This document shows positions 18,902 to 27,072 of a stretch of DNA of 64,000 bases, one piece after another. Below the pieces are notes generated by a model. It saw only the letters and a list, made by a program, of their open reading frames with translations, was not told the origin of the DNA and did no database searches. Every line of letters begins with the position of its first letter. Position 1 is the stretch's first letter. This DNA comes from Chitinophagales bacterium (GTDB lineage: Bacteria; Bacteroidota; Bacteroidia; Chitinophagales; Chitinophagaceae), in assembly GCA_030832085.1 (NCBI GenBank), contig JAURJU010000038.1, forward strand, positions 1-64,000, given 5' to 3'. A program made the translations under genes and the position numbers.

Positions 18902-21900
18902 TTAAAAATTAATGTCAATACCGATCAAGACTGTTTTGGGAATGGGAAATGATCCGCGCTGGTATCCATCAATCAATACAGATGAATATGCACCATTCGA
19001 GAACCTTCCTTCAGGATTAAGCCCCCTATAGCCTTTTGCTGTCTTGAAATAAAGGTTTTGTGCAGACAGGTAAAAGCGCAGGGATTTTACTTTTAATTTT
19101 TTCATAAAAGCAGCAGGTATCGTGTATCCAACATTTACATCCCTTAGTGAAACATATGATGCGTCTTCTATTACATAGTCTGTGAGCATCCAATTGTATC
19201 CCAATGTTGAGAATGGCGTTTTGCCATCACCAGGAAACTTTGCACTGACCCAGCGGTTTTGATTGTATGTTCGTATTGTCCTCCTTGATTCATTGTAGTT
19301 AGGATCACCGTTGATCAGTTTTCCGCCTTGAACACCCTGGAATGTGAAGCTGACATCGAATCCCTTGAAACCAAAATTGTTGGTGAGGCCCCATGTGAAA
19401 TCTGGATATGGATTCCCAAGATCTGTCCTGTCTTCATTGTCGATCTTGTTGTCTCCATTGATATCCACGATCTTCAATCCTCCCGGTACGAATACACTAC
19501 TCAAGGAACTTGTTAAACCTCCTGCCTGGGCCTTGTTGATTTGATCTTGGGAGAGCCATACACCATCTGTCTTGAATCCGAAATACTGGACCAAGGGATT
19601 TCCGACCTTATTCCTATAAACCTCGGTGCGTTCGCCCTGGTTCAACAAATACGCTTCTGTCCCCAATTCAATGATGCTGTTCTTGTTTTGGGAAAAATTA
19701 GCAGAAGTTGACCATTTGAAATTTTTTGCTTGGATATTTCGCGTCGTCAGTTCCAACTCAATTCCTGTATTCCGGAGACTTCCGATGTTGTTCCAGAATT
19801 GAGGAACACCCGTAAATGCCATAGCAGACTGTTGCAGAAGAAGTTTATCGGTTTTTGATTTGTATGCATCAAGTGTAAGTCCTACCCTGCCGCTGAACAA
19901 GGATAAGTCCAAACCAAAATTGGTTTGGTATGTGCTTTCCCAGGTTATGCCTGGATTGGAAATAATTGTGGAAGAATTCACCAAGCCAGGGAATGAGGTT
20001 CCTGTTCCAGAACCAATTGAATAGTTGGCGCCATACATCAAATCCAAGAATGCAAAATCCGAAATGCGGTTGTTGCCTGAAATTCCATAACTACCTCTGA
20101 GCTTAAGGGTAGAAAGCCAATCAATGTTAGAGAGGAATTTCTCTTTGCTTGCTATCCACCCAAGAGAAACCGAAGGAAATGTCCCCCACTTGTTTCCTGG
20201 CCCAAAATAGGAACTGCCATCGGCCCTGAAACTTGCAGAAAAAAGATAACGATCATTGTAGCTGTAGTTCAATCTTCCCAAATAGGACAATAGACCGATT
20301 TGATTTTTTGTACCAAAAGTTCCATTCTTGTCCAATTGTGCTGCACTGTTCAAGGTCCTTATTTGGTCACTTGGAAAATCAATCGCTGCTGTTTGCTCTT
20401 TGCTTACTGTTGTTTTCTGGGATGTGAAACCAGCGAGGATATTGAATTCGCTTTTACCGGCTGTTTTCACATAGTTCAGCGTGTTTTCTGAAAGAAGGTC
20501 AATGAAAACATTGTTGGTGAACACGCCCCGGTTGTTGTCTCCATCCCTGTTGGCGTTTCGTTGAGAGAAATCCAGGCCATTGGTATAATTCAGGTAAGTG
20601 CTGGCAAGGGTTTTAAAAGTAAGCCCTGGAAACAGCACTATGTTCAAGTCAGCAGATGATTGAAGGCGGTATTCGTTGGAATAAATATCCGTGCGGAGTA
20701 CTGCAGACTTTGGGTTCTGTTGTGCGGAACCGCTTGGATTCACTGTTGTAGCACCTGAAGTCCAGTTGGATCCATCAGGCATGACACCAGAATAAATAAG
20801 ACCAGAGAAATGCCTTGGATGTGCATAATCCCCGGCCTTGATTCCGGCATACTGTGGATTTTTGTTCACAAATGCTGCAGTAGCATCGTTATGATAAACG
20901 GGCAACCAAGTTGGGAATCTCCAAAAATTCGTAAAGTTTTCTGATGGAGCAGAACGCTTGGAATAAGATGGATTGAGGTTTAGACTCAATTTTACTTTCT
21001 TGCTGAGGTCCAGATCAACCTTGGTTCTGATATTGAATTTCTCATAATTGCTCTTGTACATCATACCCTCGTCATTCTGATAGCCGGTAGAAAGGAAATA
21101 CCTTACATCCTTTTTGCCACCTGCTACACTGAGCATGATATTTTGGAAAGTGGCGGGCCGAAGGGACTCTGATTGCCAGTCAGTACTTTGACCACCGCGG
21201 AGCAGATTTTCAACAATATATGATGCACGGTCACCATCTGCCACGGTATTGTTTGCAGGCAATACAGTTGAATCTTTGGCGCGTTTTGCCATTTCATCAA
21301 AGAGCATTCCTATGTATTCGCCAGTGGTCATGATATCATACCGTTTGTAATCTTCTTTTTGGCCAACAGAATACTTGAGCACATATTTGGGCTTGTCTGC
21401 AGTGCCTTTTTTTGTAGTCACAATGATCACGCCACCAGAACCCCTTGACCCATAAATGGCGGCAGATGCGGCATCTTTCAAAACTTCAACAGATTCAACA
21501 TCTGCCATGTTCAAAAAGGCAAGACCATCCGGTATGGGTTGTCCATCCACAATGACCAGCGGGCTTGACCCAGCATTGATTGAACTGATACCCCTTATGT
21601 TTATTTTGGGTGCTGCACCTGACTCAGAACTGACATTTTGAACTGTCAACCCCGCAACCCTGCCTTGCAATGCCTGATCCAACCTTGACATGGGAGATTC
21701 ATCCATCCTGTCGTTTTTGTATTTGGCAACAGCACCTGTCAAGCTTGACTTTTTCTGGGTACCATAACCAACAACAACAACTTCTGATTGAGAAACTGCT
21801 TCTGGCACCAAAAAGATGTTCAGTGTTGTGCTGGAACTGACAGTTGCAGATTGAGCAGTATAGCCAACATATGTAAAAACCAAGTTGGATACTCCCTTAT

Positions 21901-22093
21901 CAAGGGTCAATGAAAAACTGCCATCAGATTGGGTGAGAACTGCTCCTTTGCTCTTATTCGTGATGATCGAAACCCCAACCAATGGCTCTCCAGTTGACTG
22001 ATCAACAACCTTGCCCTTGATTTCCTTTTTTTGGGCAAATGTTATACCAGAAATGCCAAAAAGGGCAAGGAACAATAGAAATCTAAATTTCAT
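18902..22093 (-). CDS. SusC-like TonB-dependent receptor of the sulfated-glycan locus
   Basis: 1063 aa with signal peptide MKFRFLLFLALFGISGITFA. Carboxypeptidase-regulatory domain about 22-95, then VVVVGYGTQKKSSLTGAV, SPLVIVDGQPIP and VLKDAASAAIYGSRGSGGVIIVTTKKG of the plug, followed by the barrel with VDINGDNKIDNEDRTDLG near 895-915. It is the outer-membrane channel of a locus with two sulfatases and an alginate-lyase-type enzyme. First gene of its operon, divergent from the LacI gene at 22421; the 327-bp region between them contains an inverted repeat and three CCGGAA boxes. Confidence 0.96.
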   Translation of the reverse strand: MKFRFLLFLALFGISGITFAQKKEIKGKVVDQSTGEPLVGVSIITNKSKGAVLTQSDGSFSLTLDKGVSNLVFTYVGYTAQSATVSSSTTLNIFLVPEAVSQSEVVVVGYGTQKKSSLTGAVAKYKNDRMDESPMSRLDQALQGRVAGLTVQNVSSESGAAPKINIRGISSINAGSSPLVIVDGQPIPDGLAFLNMADVESVEVLKDAASAAIYGSRGSGGVIIVTTKKGTADKPKYVLKYSVGQKEDYKRYDIMTTGEYIGMLFDEMAKRAKDSTVLPANNTVADGDRASYIVENLLRGGQSTDWQSESLRPATFQNIMLSVAGGKKDVRYFLSTGYQNDEGMMYKSNYEKFNIRTKVDLDLSKKVKLSLNLNPSYSKRSAPSENFTNFWRFPTWLPVYHNDATAAFVNKNPQYAGIKAGDYAHPRHFSGLIYSGVMPDGSNWTSGATTVNPSGSAQQNPKSAVLRTDIYSNEYRLQSSADLNIVLFPGLTFKTLASTYLNYTNGLDFSQRNANRDGDNNRGVFTNNVFIDLLSENTLNYVKTAGKSEFNILAGFTSQKTTVSKEQTAAIDFPSDQIRTLNSAAQLDKNGTFGTKNQIGLLSYLGRLNYSYNDRYLFSASFRADGSSYFGPGNKWGTFPSVSLGWIASKEKFLSNIDWLSTLKLRGSYGISGNNRISDFAFLDLMYGANYSIGSGTGTSFPGLVNSSTIISNPGITWESTYQTNFGLDLSLFSGRVGLTLDAYKSKTDKLLLQQSAMAFTGVPQFWNNIGSLRNTGIELELTTRNIQAKNFKWSTSANFSQNKNSIIELGTEAYLLNQGERTEVYRNKVGNPLVQYFGFKTDGVWLSQDQINKAQAGGLTSSLSSVFVPGGLKIVDINGDNKIDNEDRTDLGNPYPDFTWGLTNNFGFKGFDVSFTFQGVQGGKLINGDPNYNESRRTIRTYNQNRWVSAKFPGDGKTPFSTLGYNWMLTDYVIEDASYVSLRDVNVGYTIPAAFMKKLKVKSLRFYLSAQNLYFKTAKGYRGLNPEGRFSNGAYSSVLIDGYQRGSFPIPKTVLIGIDINF

Positions 22094-22141
22094 GTGACTT
22101 ATTTTGGTTTTTAAAATCCTAGAAAAAGGCTTTTTTGAAGC

Positions 22142-22163
22142 AAATGCTTCAGCGCAAGCATTT
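22142..22163. repeat. Inverted repeat upstream of susC
   Basis: AAATGCTT (22142-22149) and AAGCATTT (22156-22163) are perfect inverted 8-mers separated by CAGCGC. They lie about 50-70 bp before the susC start at 22093, where a repressor or activator site would be expected. No T-run follows, so it is not a terminator. Confidence 0.5.
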
Positions 22164-22311
22164 ACAAAAACGCATATAATATTAACAAAAATTGGTGGCG
22201 CTTCTGAGAAATTCTAATTGAAATTTTATCAATAAAACGAGCAGAAAAAGCATGTTGAATTAAAAAATGACAACGATTTTGAGCATTTTTTCAATAATTT
22301 CCTATCGGCAT

Positions 22312-22346
22312 CGTTTCCGGAATCGTTACCGGAAATAATACCGGAA
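22312..22346. promoter_or_regulatory. Three CCGGAA boxes at exact 12-bp spacing (LacI-type operator cluster)
   Basis: CCGG begins at 22317, 22329 and 22341, each followed by AA, exactly 12 bp apart. The first is centred in the near-palindrome CGTTTCCGGAATCG, and the second reads ATCGTTACCGGAAAT, resembling the ATCGTTGCCGGAAA of the site at 5307. The cluster ends about 75 bp before the LacI-family gene at 22421, so autoregulation plus control of the divergent susC operon is the simplest reading. Confidence 0.6.
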
Positions 22347-22420
22347 AGTTGGTCATGGCCTTCAAACTTGTCGTATTTTAAGGCCTGGTAAGCCAATTCT
22401 TACACAATAAATGCCCCTTT

Positions 22421-23440
22421 ATGCAAAGCAAACCGCCAACAATAAAAGACATCGCAAAAAAACTGCACCTGTCCGTTTCTACAGTATCAAGGGCTTTACG
22501 CAATGTTCCTGACATCAATCCGGAAACCAAAAGGAATATCCTCGAGTTGGCTGAGGAGTTGAATTATCAACCCAATAAATTGGCTCGAAGTTTAAGACAA
22601 AACCAAACCAATACCATTGGAGTCATTGTGCCCAACCTTGACTATGTGATTTCCACCATGGTGAAAGGCATTGACGAAGCAGCATTGGAAGCGGGTTTCA
22701 CCGTTATTGTCTGCCAGAGCAATGAGTCATTTGGTCGGGAAGTGGTCAACACAAGAAGAATGCTGAACAGTCTGGTGGATGGATTCATCATTTCCATTTC
22801 AAGTGAAACAAAATCCAATGAACATTTTAAGGTTTTGCAGGAGCGTGAAATTCCGATGGTGGTTTTTGACAGGGTAATTCCTGATATCCTGGCATCAAGT
22901 GTAATCCTGGACAACGAAGAGGGTGGTTTCATTGCTACAGAACACCTAATTGAGCAGGGCTACAGGAAAATTGCGATCTTGGCAGGCCCCAAAACTTTGG
23001 GCATCAGCAACAGCAGGTTCAAAGGGTATCAAAAGGCATTGAAAAAACACAACATCAAATTTGATCCGGAGCTTGTTGTTCATTGTGACTTCAACCAGGA
23101 CTTTGCTTTTTTTGCAACAGAAGAATTGTTGTCCAGCAAAAAGAGACCTGATGCCATCTTTACGATCAGCGACCGTATGGCCATTGGTGCGATGTTGGCC
23201 ATCAAAAACAAAGGCCTTAAAATGCCGGAAGAGATCGGTTTGGTAGGCTTCAACAATGAACCTTCATTGGCACTGTTTACCCCATCGATTTCCAGCGTTG
23301 AACAGCCCTCATTTGAAATTGGTAAAATGGCTGGAAAAATTTTCATTGAGCAGTTTTTGAACACAAGCTTTTCAGACATTCGGGAGGAGGTGCTAAAGCC
23401 CAAATTGTGCATCAGGGAGTCATCTATGAGAAAGATTTAG
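22421..23440 (+). CDS. LacI-family transcriptional regulator of the sulfated-glycan locus
   Basis: 339 aa. The N-terminal helix-turn-helix TIKDIAKKLHLSVSTVSRALRN (about 7-28) and hinge YQPNKLARSLR (about 48-60) are textbook LacI. Residues about 61-339 form the periplasmic-binding-protein-like sensor domain (NTIGVIVPNLDYVIS, DGFIISISSETKSNEHF, GLVGFNNEPSLALFTPSISSVEQP). It should bind a sugar released from the target glycan and control the divergent susC-susD-sulfatase-lyase operon. The three CCGGAA boxes upstream are the best candidate sites. It is about as similar in layout to the pectin-locus LacI at 62921, including the phrase on sugar-induced SISSETK/SVSAETK, which suggests a common origin. 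Confidence 0.93.
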   Translation: MQSKPPTIKDIAKKLHLSVSTVSRALRNVPDINPETKRNILELAEELNYQPNKLARSLRQNQTNTIGVIVPNLDYVISTMVKGIDEAALEAGFTVIVCQSNESFGREVVNTRRMLNSLVDGFIISISSETKSNEHFKVLQEREIPMVVFDRVIPDILASSVILDNEEGGFIATEHLIEQGYRKIAILAGPKTLGISNSRFKGYQKALKKHNIKFDPELVVHCDFNQDFAFFATEELLSSKKRPDAIFTISDRMAIGAMLAIKNKGLKMPEEIGLVGFNNEPSLALFTPSISSVEQPSFEIGKMAGKIFIEQFLNTSFSDIREEVLKPKLCIRESSMRKI

Positions 23441-23629
23441 AAAGGATAAATCATAAAAAAAAGGGGATTTATTCACAGCATACCACCAAAAGGGTATATC
23501 CAAAACTGACAAAAATCATTGAAGCACACTACTTTCGTCATTCGTAGCATTTCGTAAAAAATCAAATATTTACAGCGTTAAAGCTCCGGTAGGTAGGGAA
23601 AATATTATTCACAATAAAACCCCACTTTT

Positions 23630-24367
23630 ATGACCAGAATCACCTCTTATTGCCAGACCTGTACAGTGAAAAACTGTATCATGCTCAAGTCTTTTGGACA
23701 AGAACAGCATCACCTTTACAAGCCTTACAAGCACCATTATGAATTTAAAAAAGGAGAATTGATTTTTCGGGAGGGCGATGAAATCAATGGACTTTATTTC
23801 ATCCAATCCGGAGTCATCAAGCTGGAAATGAACGGAGAGACAGAAAGGCCTTTTATCCTCAGGCTGATTGGAGCAGGACAAACAATGGGACACCGTTTTC
23901 TGAGTTATACCGGACTTCAACCCTATTCTGCATCTGCAGTGGAAGACAGCCGCGTTTGCTTCATTGAACTGGGCTTTTTCAAGAACCTGATGCAGAAAAA
24001 CGAACTGTTGCAAGAAGAAGTGAGAAAAATTTTCCTTCGGGAAATTCGCACAACTGAGATCAAATTGCTTCAGATTGCCCAGCAAACCGTGAGGGAAAAA
24101 GTAGCCGGCATCCTGGTACACCTTGCAGAAACCTACAATTATAAGCAGGTCGGGATGGGCATTCGGGTACATGTAGACCGTCAGGAGATGGCAGACCTTG
24201 CAGGCACCACCAAAGAACAGGTTTCAAGGATATTGGCAGATTTTGACCAGGAACAACTGATCCGTTTCAGGGCAAAACACTTCAAATACATAGCCGTTGA
24301 CAGACTTCGCCAGATTGCTGAACGACATGCAACGCCAATAGGTGTTCCACAGCATGCATCAGTATAA
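23630..24367 (+). CDS. Crp/Fnr-family regulator with FNR-like cysteine cluster
   Basis: 245 aa. A cyclic-nucleotide-binding-like beta-roll (about 30-145) is followed by a dimer helix and a winged helix-turn-helix with VDRQEMADLAGTTKEQVSRILADF (about 183-207). Cysteines at 8, 11, 16 (CQTCTVKNC) and 110 match in pattern the four that hold the oxygen-sensitive 4Fe-4S cluster of FNR (CX2CX4-5C plus a central Cys). An oxygen- or NO-sensing role is therefore plausible; it is inferred, as many Bacteroidota Crp/Fnr proteins are uncharacterised. It stands alone on the plus strand, 66 bp before the isocitrate dehydrogenase gene. Confidence 0.88.
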   Translation: MTRITSYCQTCTVKNCIMLKSFGQEQHHLYKPYKHHYEFKKGELIFREGDEINGLYFIQSGVIKLEMNGETERPFILRLIGAGQTMGHRFLSYTGLQPYSASAVEDSRVCFIELGFFKNLMQKNELLQEEVRKIFLREIRTTEIKLLQIAQQTVREKVAGILVHLAETYNYKQVGMGIRVHVDRQEMADLAGTTKEQVSRILADFDQEQLIRFRAKHFKYIAVDRLRQIAERHATPIGVPQHASV

Positions 24368-24383
24368 AAACAATACTGCTTCA

Positions 24384-24414
24384 TTGTTATTTTGGGTGCT
24401 ACTTCATAACTTCG
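24384..24414 (+). promoter_or_regulatory. Promoter-like element upstream of icd
   Basis: TTG at 24384-24386 is followed, after 20 bp, by TAACTTCG at 24407-24414, a one-mismatch form of the TAnnTTTG box. It ends 19 bp before the icd start, consistent with separate transcription from the FNR-like gene. Confidence 0.45.
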
Positions 24415-24433
24415 CGGCTGAAAAAACAAAACC

Positions 24434-25666
24434 ATGGCTGCAAAGATAAAAGTACAGAACCCAGTTGTTGAACTGGACGGAGATGAGATGACAAGAATCA
24501 TTTGGAAGTTCATCAAGGACAAATTGATCCTTCCCTATCTTGAACTTGACATCAAATACTATGATCTTGGTGTCGAGTACCGCGATGAGACCAATGATCA
24601 GGTAACCATTGATGCAGCCAATGCCATCAGGCAGTATGGCGTTGGTATCAAATGTGCTACGATTACCCCGGACGAGGCCCGTGTAAAGGAGTTCAACCTC
24701 AAACAAATGTGGAAGAGCCCGAATGGTACCATCCGGAACATACTGGATGGAACTGTTTTCCGTGAGCCCATCGTGATCAAAAACATTCCACGCCTGGTCA
24801 GCAACTGGGACAGCCCCATCATTGTCGGACGCCATGCCTTTGGTGACCAATACCGCGCAACGGACTTCCTGGTTCCAGGAAAGGGAAAACTCACCATCAA
24901 GTTTGAAGGTGAAGATGGAACCATTATTGAGCATGAGGTCTATCAATACAAGGGCGCAGGGGTTGCATTGAGCATGTACAATACCGATGAGAGCATCATT
25001 GGTTTTGCAAGGAGTTGCTTCAACATGGCCTTGCAAAAAGGCTGGCCGCTGTACATGAGTACAAAGAATACCATTCTCAAAAAATATGATGGCCGCTTCA
25101 AGGACATATTTGAAGAGATTTATCAAAATGAATTCAAGGCTGCCTACGAAGCAGCAGGCATCACATATGAACACAGGCTGATCGATGACATGGTTGCCAG
25201 TGCGTTGAAATGGAACGGTAAATTCGTTTGGGCTTGCAAAAACTATGATGGTGATGTACAGAGTGATACGGTGGCCCAGGGCTTCGGATCTCTTGGACTC
25301 ATGACATCCGTCCTCGTTACTCCCGATGGCAAGACCATGGAGTCAGAGGCGGCGCACGGAACAGTTACCCGCCACTACCGTGACCACCAGAAAGGCAAGC
25401 CCACCAGCACCAACCCCATTGCTTCCATCTTTGCATGGACCCGTGGACTGGCATTCCGTGGAAAGCTGGACGACAACCAGGCCTTGATTGATTTCGCCAA
25501 TGCGCTCGAGGCCGTTTGTATTGAAACTGTCGAAGAAGGCAAGATGACAAAAGACCTTGCAGTCTGTATCCATGGCAACAAAGTCAGCCATGGTGAACAC
25601 TTCCTCTATACCGAAGAGTTTCTGGATGCCATTGACAGCAACTTGAAGAAGAAGATGGGGATTTGA
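24434..25666 (+). CDS. icd: NADP-dependent isocitrate dehydrogenase, eukaryote-like type
   Basis: 410 aa, cytosolic, no signal. It matches the homodimeric IDH1/IDH2-like subfamily: [19 protein letters not shown] at the N-terminus, the substrate loop [19 protein letters not shown], and [32 protein letters not shown] near the C-terminus, the NADP-binding region of this subfamily. It oxidises isocitrate to 2-oxoglutarate and supplies NADPH. A run of GGGATGA-type heptamers begins 2 bp after its TGA stop. A hairpin terminator lies about 117 bp downstream. Confidence 0.96.
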   Translation: MAAKIKVQNPVVELDGDEMTRIIWKFIKDKLILPYLELDIKYYDLGVEYRDETNDQVTIDAANAIRQYGVGIKCATITPDEARVKEFNLKQMWKSPNGTIRNILDGTVFREPIVIKNIPRLVSNWDSPIIVGRHAFGDQYRATDFLVPGKGKLTIKFEGEDGTIIEHEVYQYKGAGVALSMYNTDESIIGFARSCFNMALQKGWPLYMSTKNTILKKYDGRFKDIFEEIYQNEFKAAYEAAGITYEHRLIDDMVASALKWNGKFVWACKNYDGDVQSDTVAQGFGSLGLMTSVLVTPDGKTMESEAAHGTVTRHYRDHQKGKPTSTNPIASIFAWTRGLAFRGKLDDNQALIDFANALEAVCIETVEEGKMTKDLAVCIHGNKVSHGEHFLYTEEFLDAIDSNLKKKMGI

Positions 25667-25668
25667 AA

Positions 25669-25724
25669 GGGATGAGGGAGAAGGGATGAGGGAGAAGGGA
25701 TGAGGGAGAAGGGACAAGGGACAA
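25669..25724 (+). repeat. Tandem heptamer array after icd
   Basis: Eight contiguous 7-bp units: GGGATGA and GGGAGAA alternate three times, then GGGACAA occurs twice. It starts 2 bp past the icd stop. Related arrays lie at 35003-35058, 42254-42288 and, in reverse, 38979-38999. Confidence 0.9.
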
Positions 25725-25782
25725 GGGTTTATAGGATGATAGACAAAGTAAGAGATGAAAGGGGGTAAACTTCCAAAATAAC

Positions 25783-25813
25783 AATCCCGGTTCGAGAGGA
25801 CCGGGATTTTTTA
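25783..25813. terminator. Bidirectional rho-independent terminator between icd and the membrane hydrolase
   Basis: The perfect 9-bp inverted repeat AATCCCGGT / ACCGGGATT has an 8-nt loop and a T-rich tail (TTTTATTTAT) to the right. It lies between the convergent ends of icd and the hydrolase gene, so it can serve both strands, although the left A-run is short. Confidence 0.8.
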
Positions 25814-25823
25814 TTTATACAAT

Positions 25824-26840
25824 TCAAGGCCTCTTCCCCAGCATCCGGTTCCACATGATTTTAGCAGACTCCTTGCTGAAACCTGCCATGCGGCCACGTT
25901 GTACAATAAGATTGTTATCATCGGGATGTGTCAGATAATAATGAAAGGCAAACCTGCTCTTGGGATTTTGCCATCCATTGATTTGGCCAAAGCGCAGATC
26001 GTTCATAACCAGGGTATCGCCCCACTGTTCCAGGGTATAATATCCCTGTGAAAACTGTTTGAGTTCCATGACCTCCCGGTGGTCGTGAACAGGCTTCAGA
26101 TAGGCTTCATTCTTGTCAACATGATGAAGGTCAACATCGTTGTTCTTATCAAAAATGGATCGGTAACCAATCTGATAGCCGGTACTGTCTTCAACAACCA
26201 CAAACCAAAGCAGGTTGTTGAGCAATGTGGGAGTCGTAAAATAATGGGGAGTATTGTTGAATTTGGACGATGCATATGCCTTTGCTTCCTTATCAATCCG
26301 GTATTTGTTGAAAAGGGCAAAACACATGTACACCGCAGCAGTGATTACTCCAGCCCGTGCCCATTTCAGCCGATGGCCATGATCTGTCTTGAGAAAAAGC
26401 AGAAACCCGAAAGCAATGGTTGGCAAAATGCTGAAAAGGGGGTCTGCAACATAGATCACGTTGAATGATATTCTTTTGGAAGAAAATGGCTCAAACCAAC
26501 CAATGCCATAGTTGTTCATGGCATCCAGCAGCAGATGACAGGCTATCTCAATGAGAAAAAACCAGAACCATTTTCGCAGGCTGATGGGCTCAGCCTTGTG
26601 CCATCTTGCAGCCACCAATGCAAGAAAAAAACTGCTGATAAGGGCAAAGAAAAAGGAATGTGTAATGCCGCGATGGGCAATCAACTCTGTTGATACCGGC
26701 ATCCAGAGCCCAGCTATGAAGTCAATATCTGGCACGCTGTTGGCCAACGCGCCCCATAGCATTGCCTTGCGGCCGGCGTTCTTGTCAAGGATTATTTCGC
26801 CGATACAGGCACCCAAAACAACATGTGTAATCGAATCCAT
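25824..26840 (-). CDS. Membrane-bound metal-dependent hydrolase, YdjM/PF04307 type
   Basis: 338 aa. The N-terminal half carries MDSITHVVLGACIGE, SVPDIDFIAGLW, HRGITHSFFFALISSFF and CHLLLDAMNNYGIGWFEPF, which together give the His/Asp set of the YdjM (DUF457) metal-dependent hydrolase family. About four membrane segments follow, up to residue 185 or so. The C-terminal half (about 190-338) looks soluble. The enzyme's substrate is not known for the family. It is a single gene convergent with icd, from which it is separated by the terminator hairpin. Confidence 0.82.
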   Translation of the reverse strand: MDSITHVVLGACIGEIILDKNAGRKAMLWGALANSVPDIDFIAGLWMPVSTELIAHRGITHSFFFALISSFFLALVAARWHKAEPISLRKWFWFFLIEIACHLLLDAMNNYGIGWFEPFSSKRISFNVIYVADPLFSILPTIAFGFLLFLKTDHGHRLKWARAGVITAAVYMCFALFNKYRIDKEAKAYASSKFNNTPHYFTTPTLLNNLLWFVVVEDSTGYQIGYRSIFDKNNDVDLHHVDKNEAYLKPVHDHREVMELKQFSQGYYTLEQWGDTLVMNDLRFGQINGWQNPKSRFAFHYYLTHPDDNNLIVQRGRMAGFSKESAKIMWNRMLGKRP

Positions 26841-26964
26841 CCCTTAAAAATAATCGAAATTATCATCTATGGCTGAAATGCCTAAGGAACAATGATTTTA
26901 AGCATTTGGCTTGGGCTTGATATTTTGTGTTTTCTGGGTTTATATAATTTTTGCAATTACCCAT

Positions 26965-26990
26965 AAAAAAAGATCCCCCCAAAAGGGAGG
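26965..26990 (-). terminator. Rho-independent terminator of the beta-barrel gene
   Basis: Read on the minus strand, CCTCCC-TTTT-GGGGGG forms a tight stem (one G-T pair) followed by ATC and seven Ts. It lies about 83 bp beyond the stop of the outer-membrane protein gene at 27073 and points the right way for it. Confidence 0.6.
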
Positions 26991-27072
26991 ACCATGTTAT
27001 GTCAAGATGGTTGAATTGCGCTTTTAAATGTGTCAGTACCTGATCTATATTTTGGGCGCCATCGGTTGATCA

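Larger units (their letters stand above)
22094..22420. other. Divergent control region between susC and lacI-type gene
   Basis: 327 bp with no gene. It contains an inverted repeat near the susC side (22142-22163), long A/T-rich stretches, and a cluster of three CCGGAA boxes near the regulator side (22312-22346). The arrangement suits joint control of both genes. Confidence 0.7.

Noticed and set aside
23440-23480. Weak inverted repeat after the lacI-type gene (GATAAATC / GATTTATT)
   Set aside because: One mismatch in an 8-bp A/T-rich stem and no T-run; not a convincing terminator.
24404-25174. 256-codon minus-strand frame
   Set aside because: Antisense to icd, a highly conserved enzyme.
25669-25724. 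Heptamer arrays as a CRISPR-like array
   Set aside because: Units are 7 bp, directly abutting, with no spacers and no cas genes nearby.
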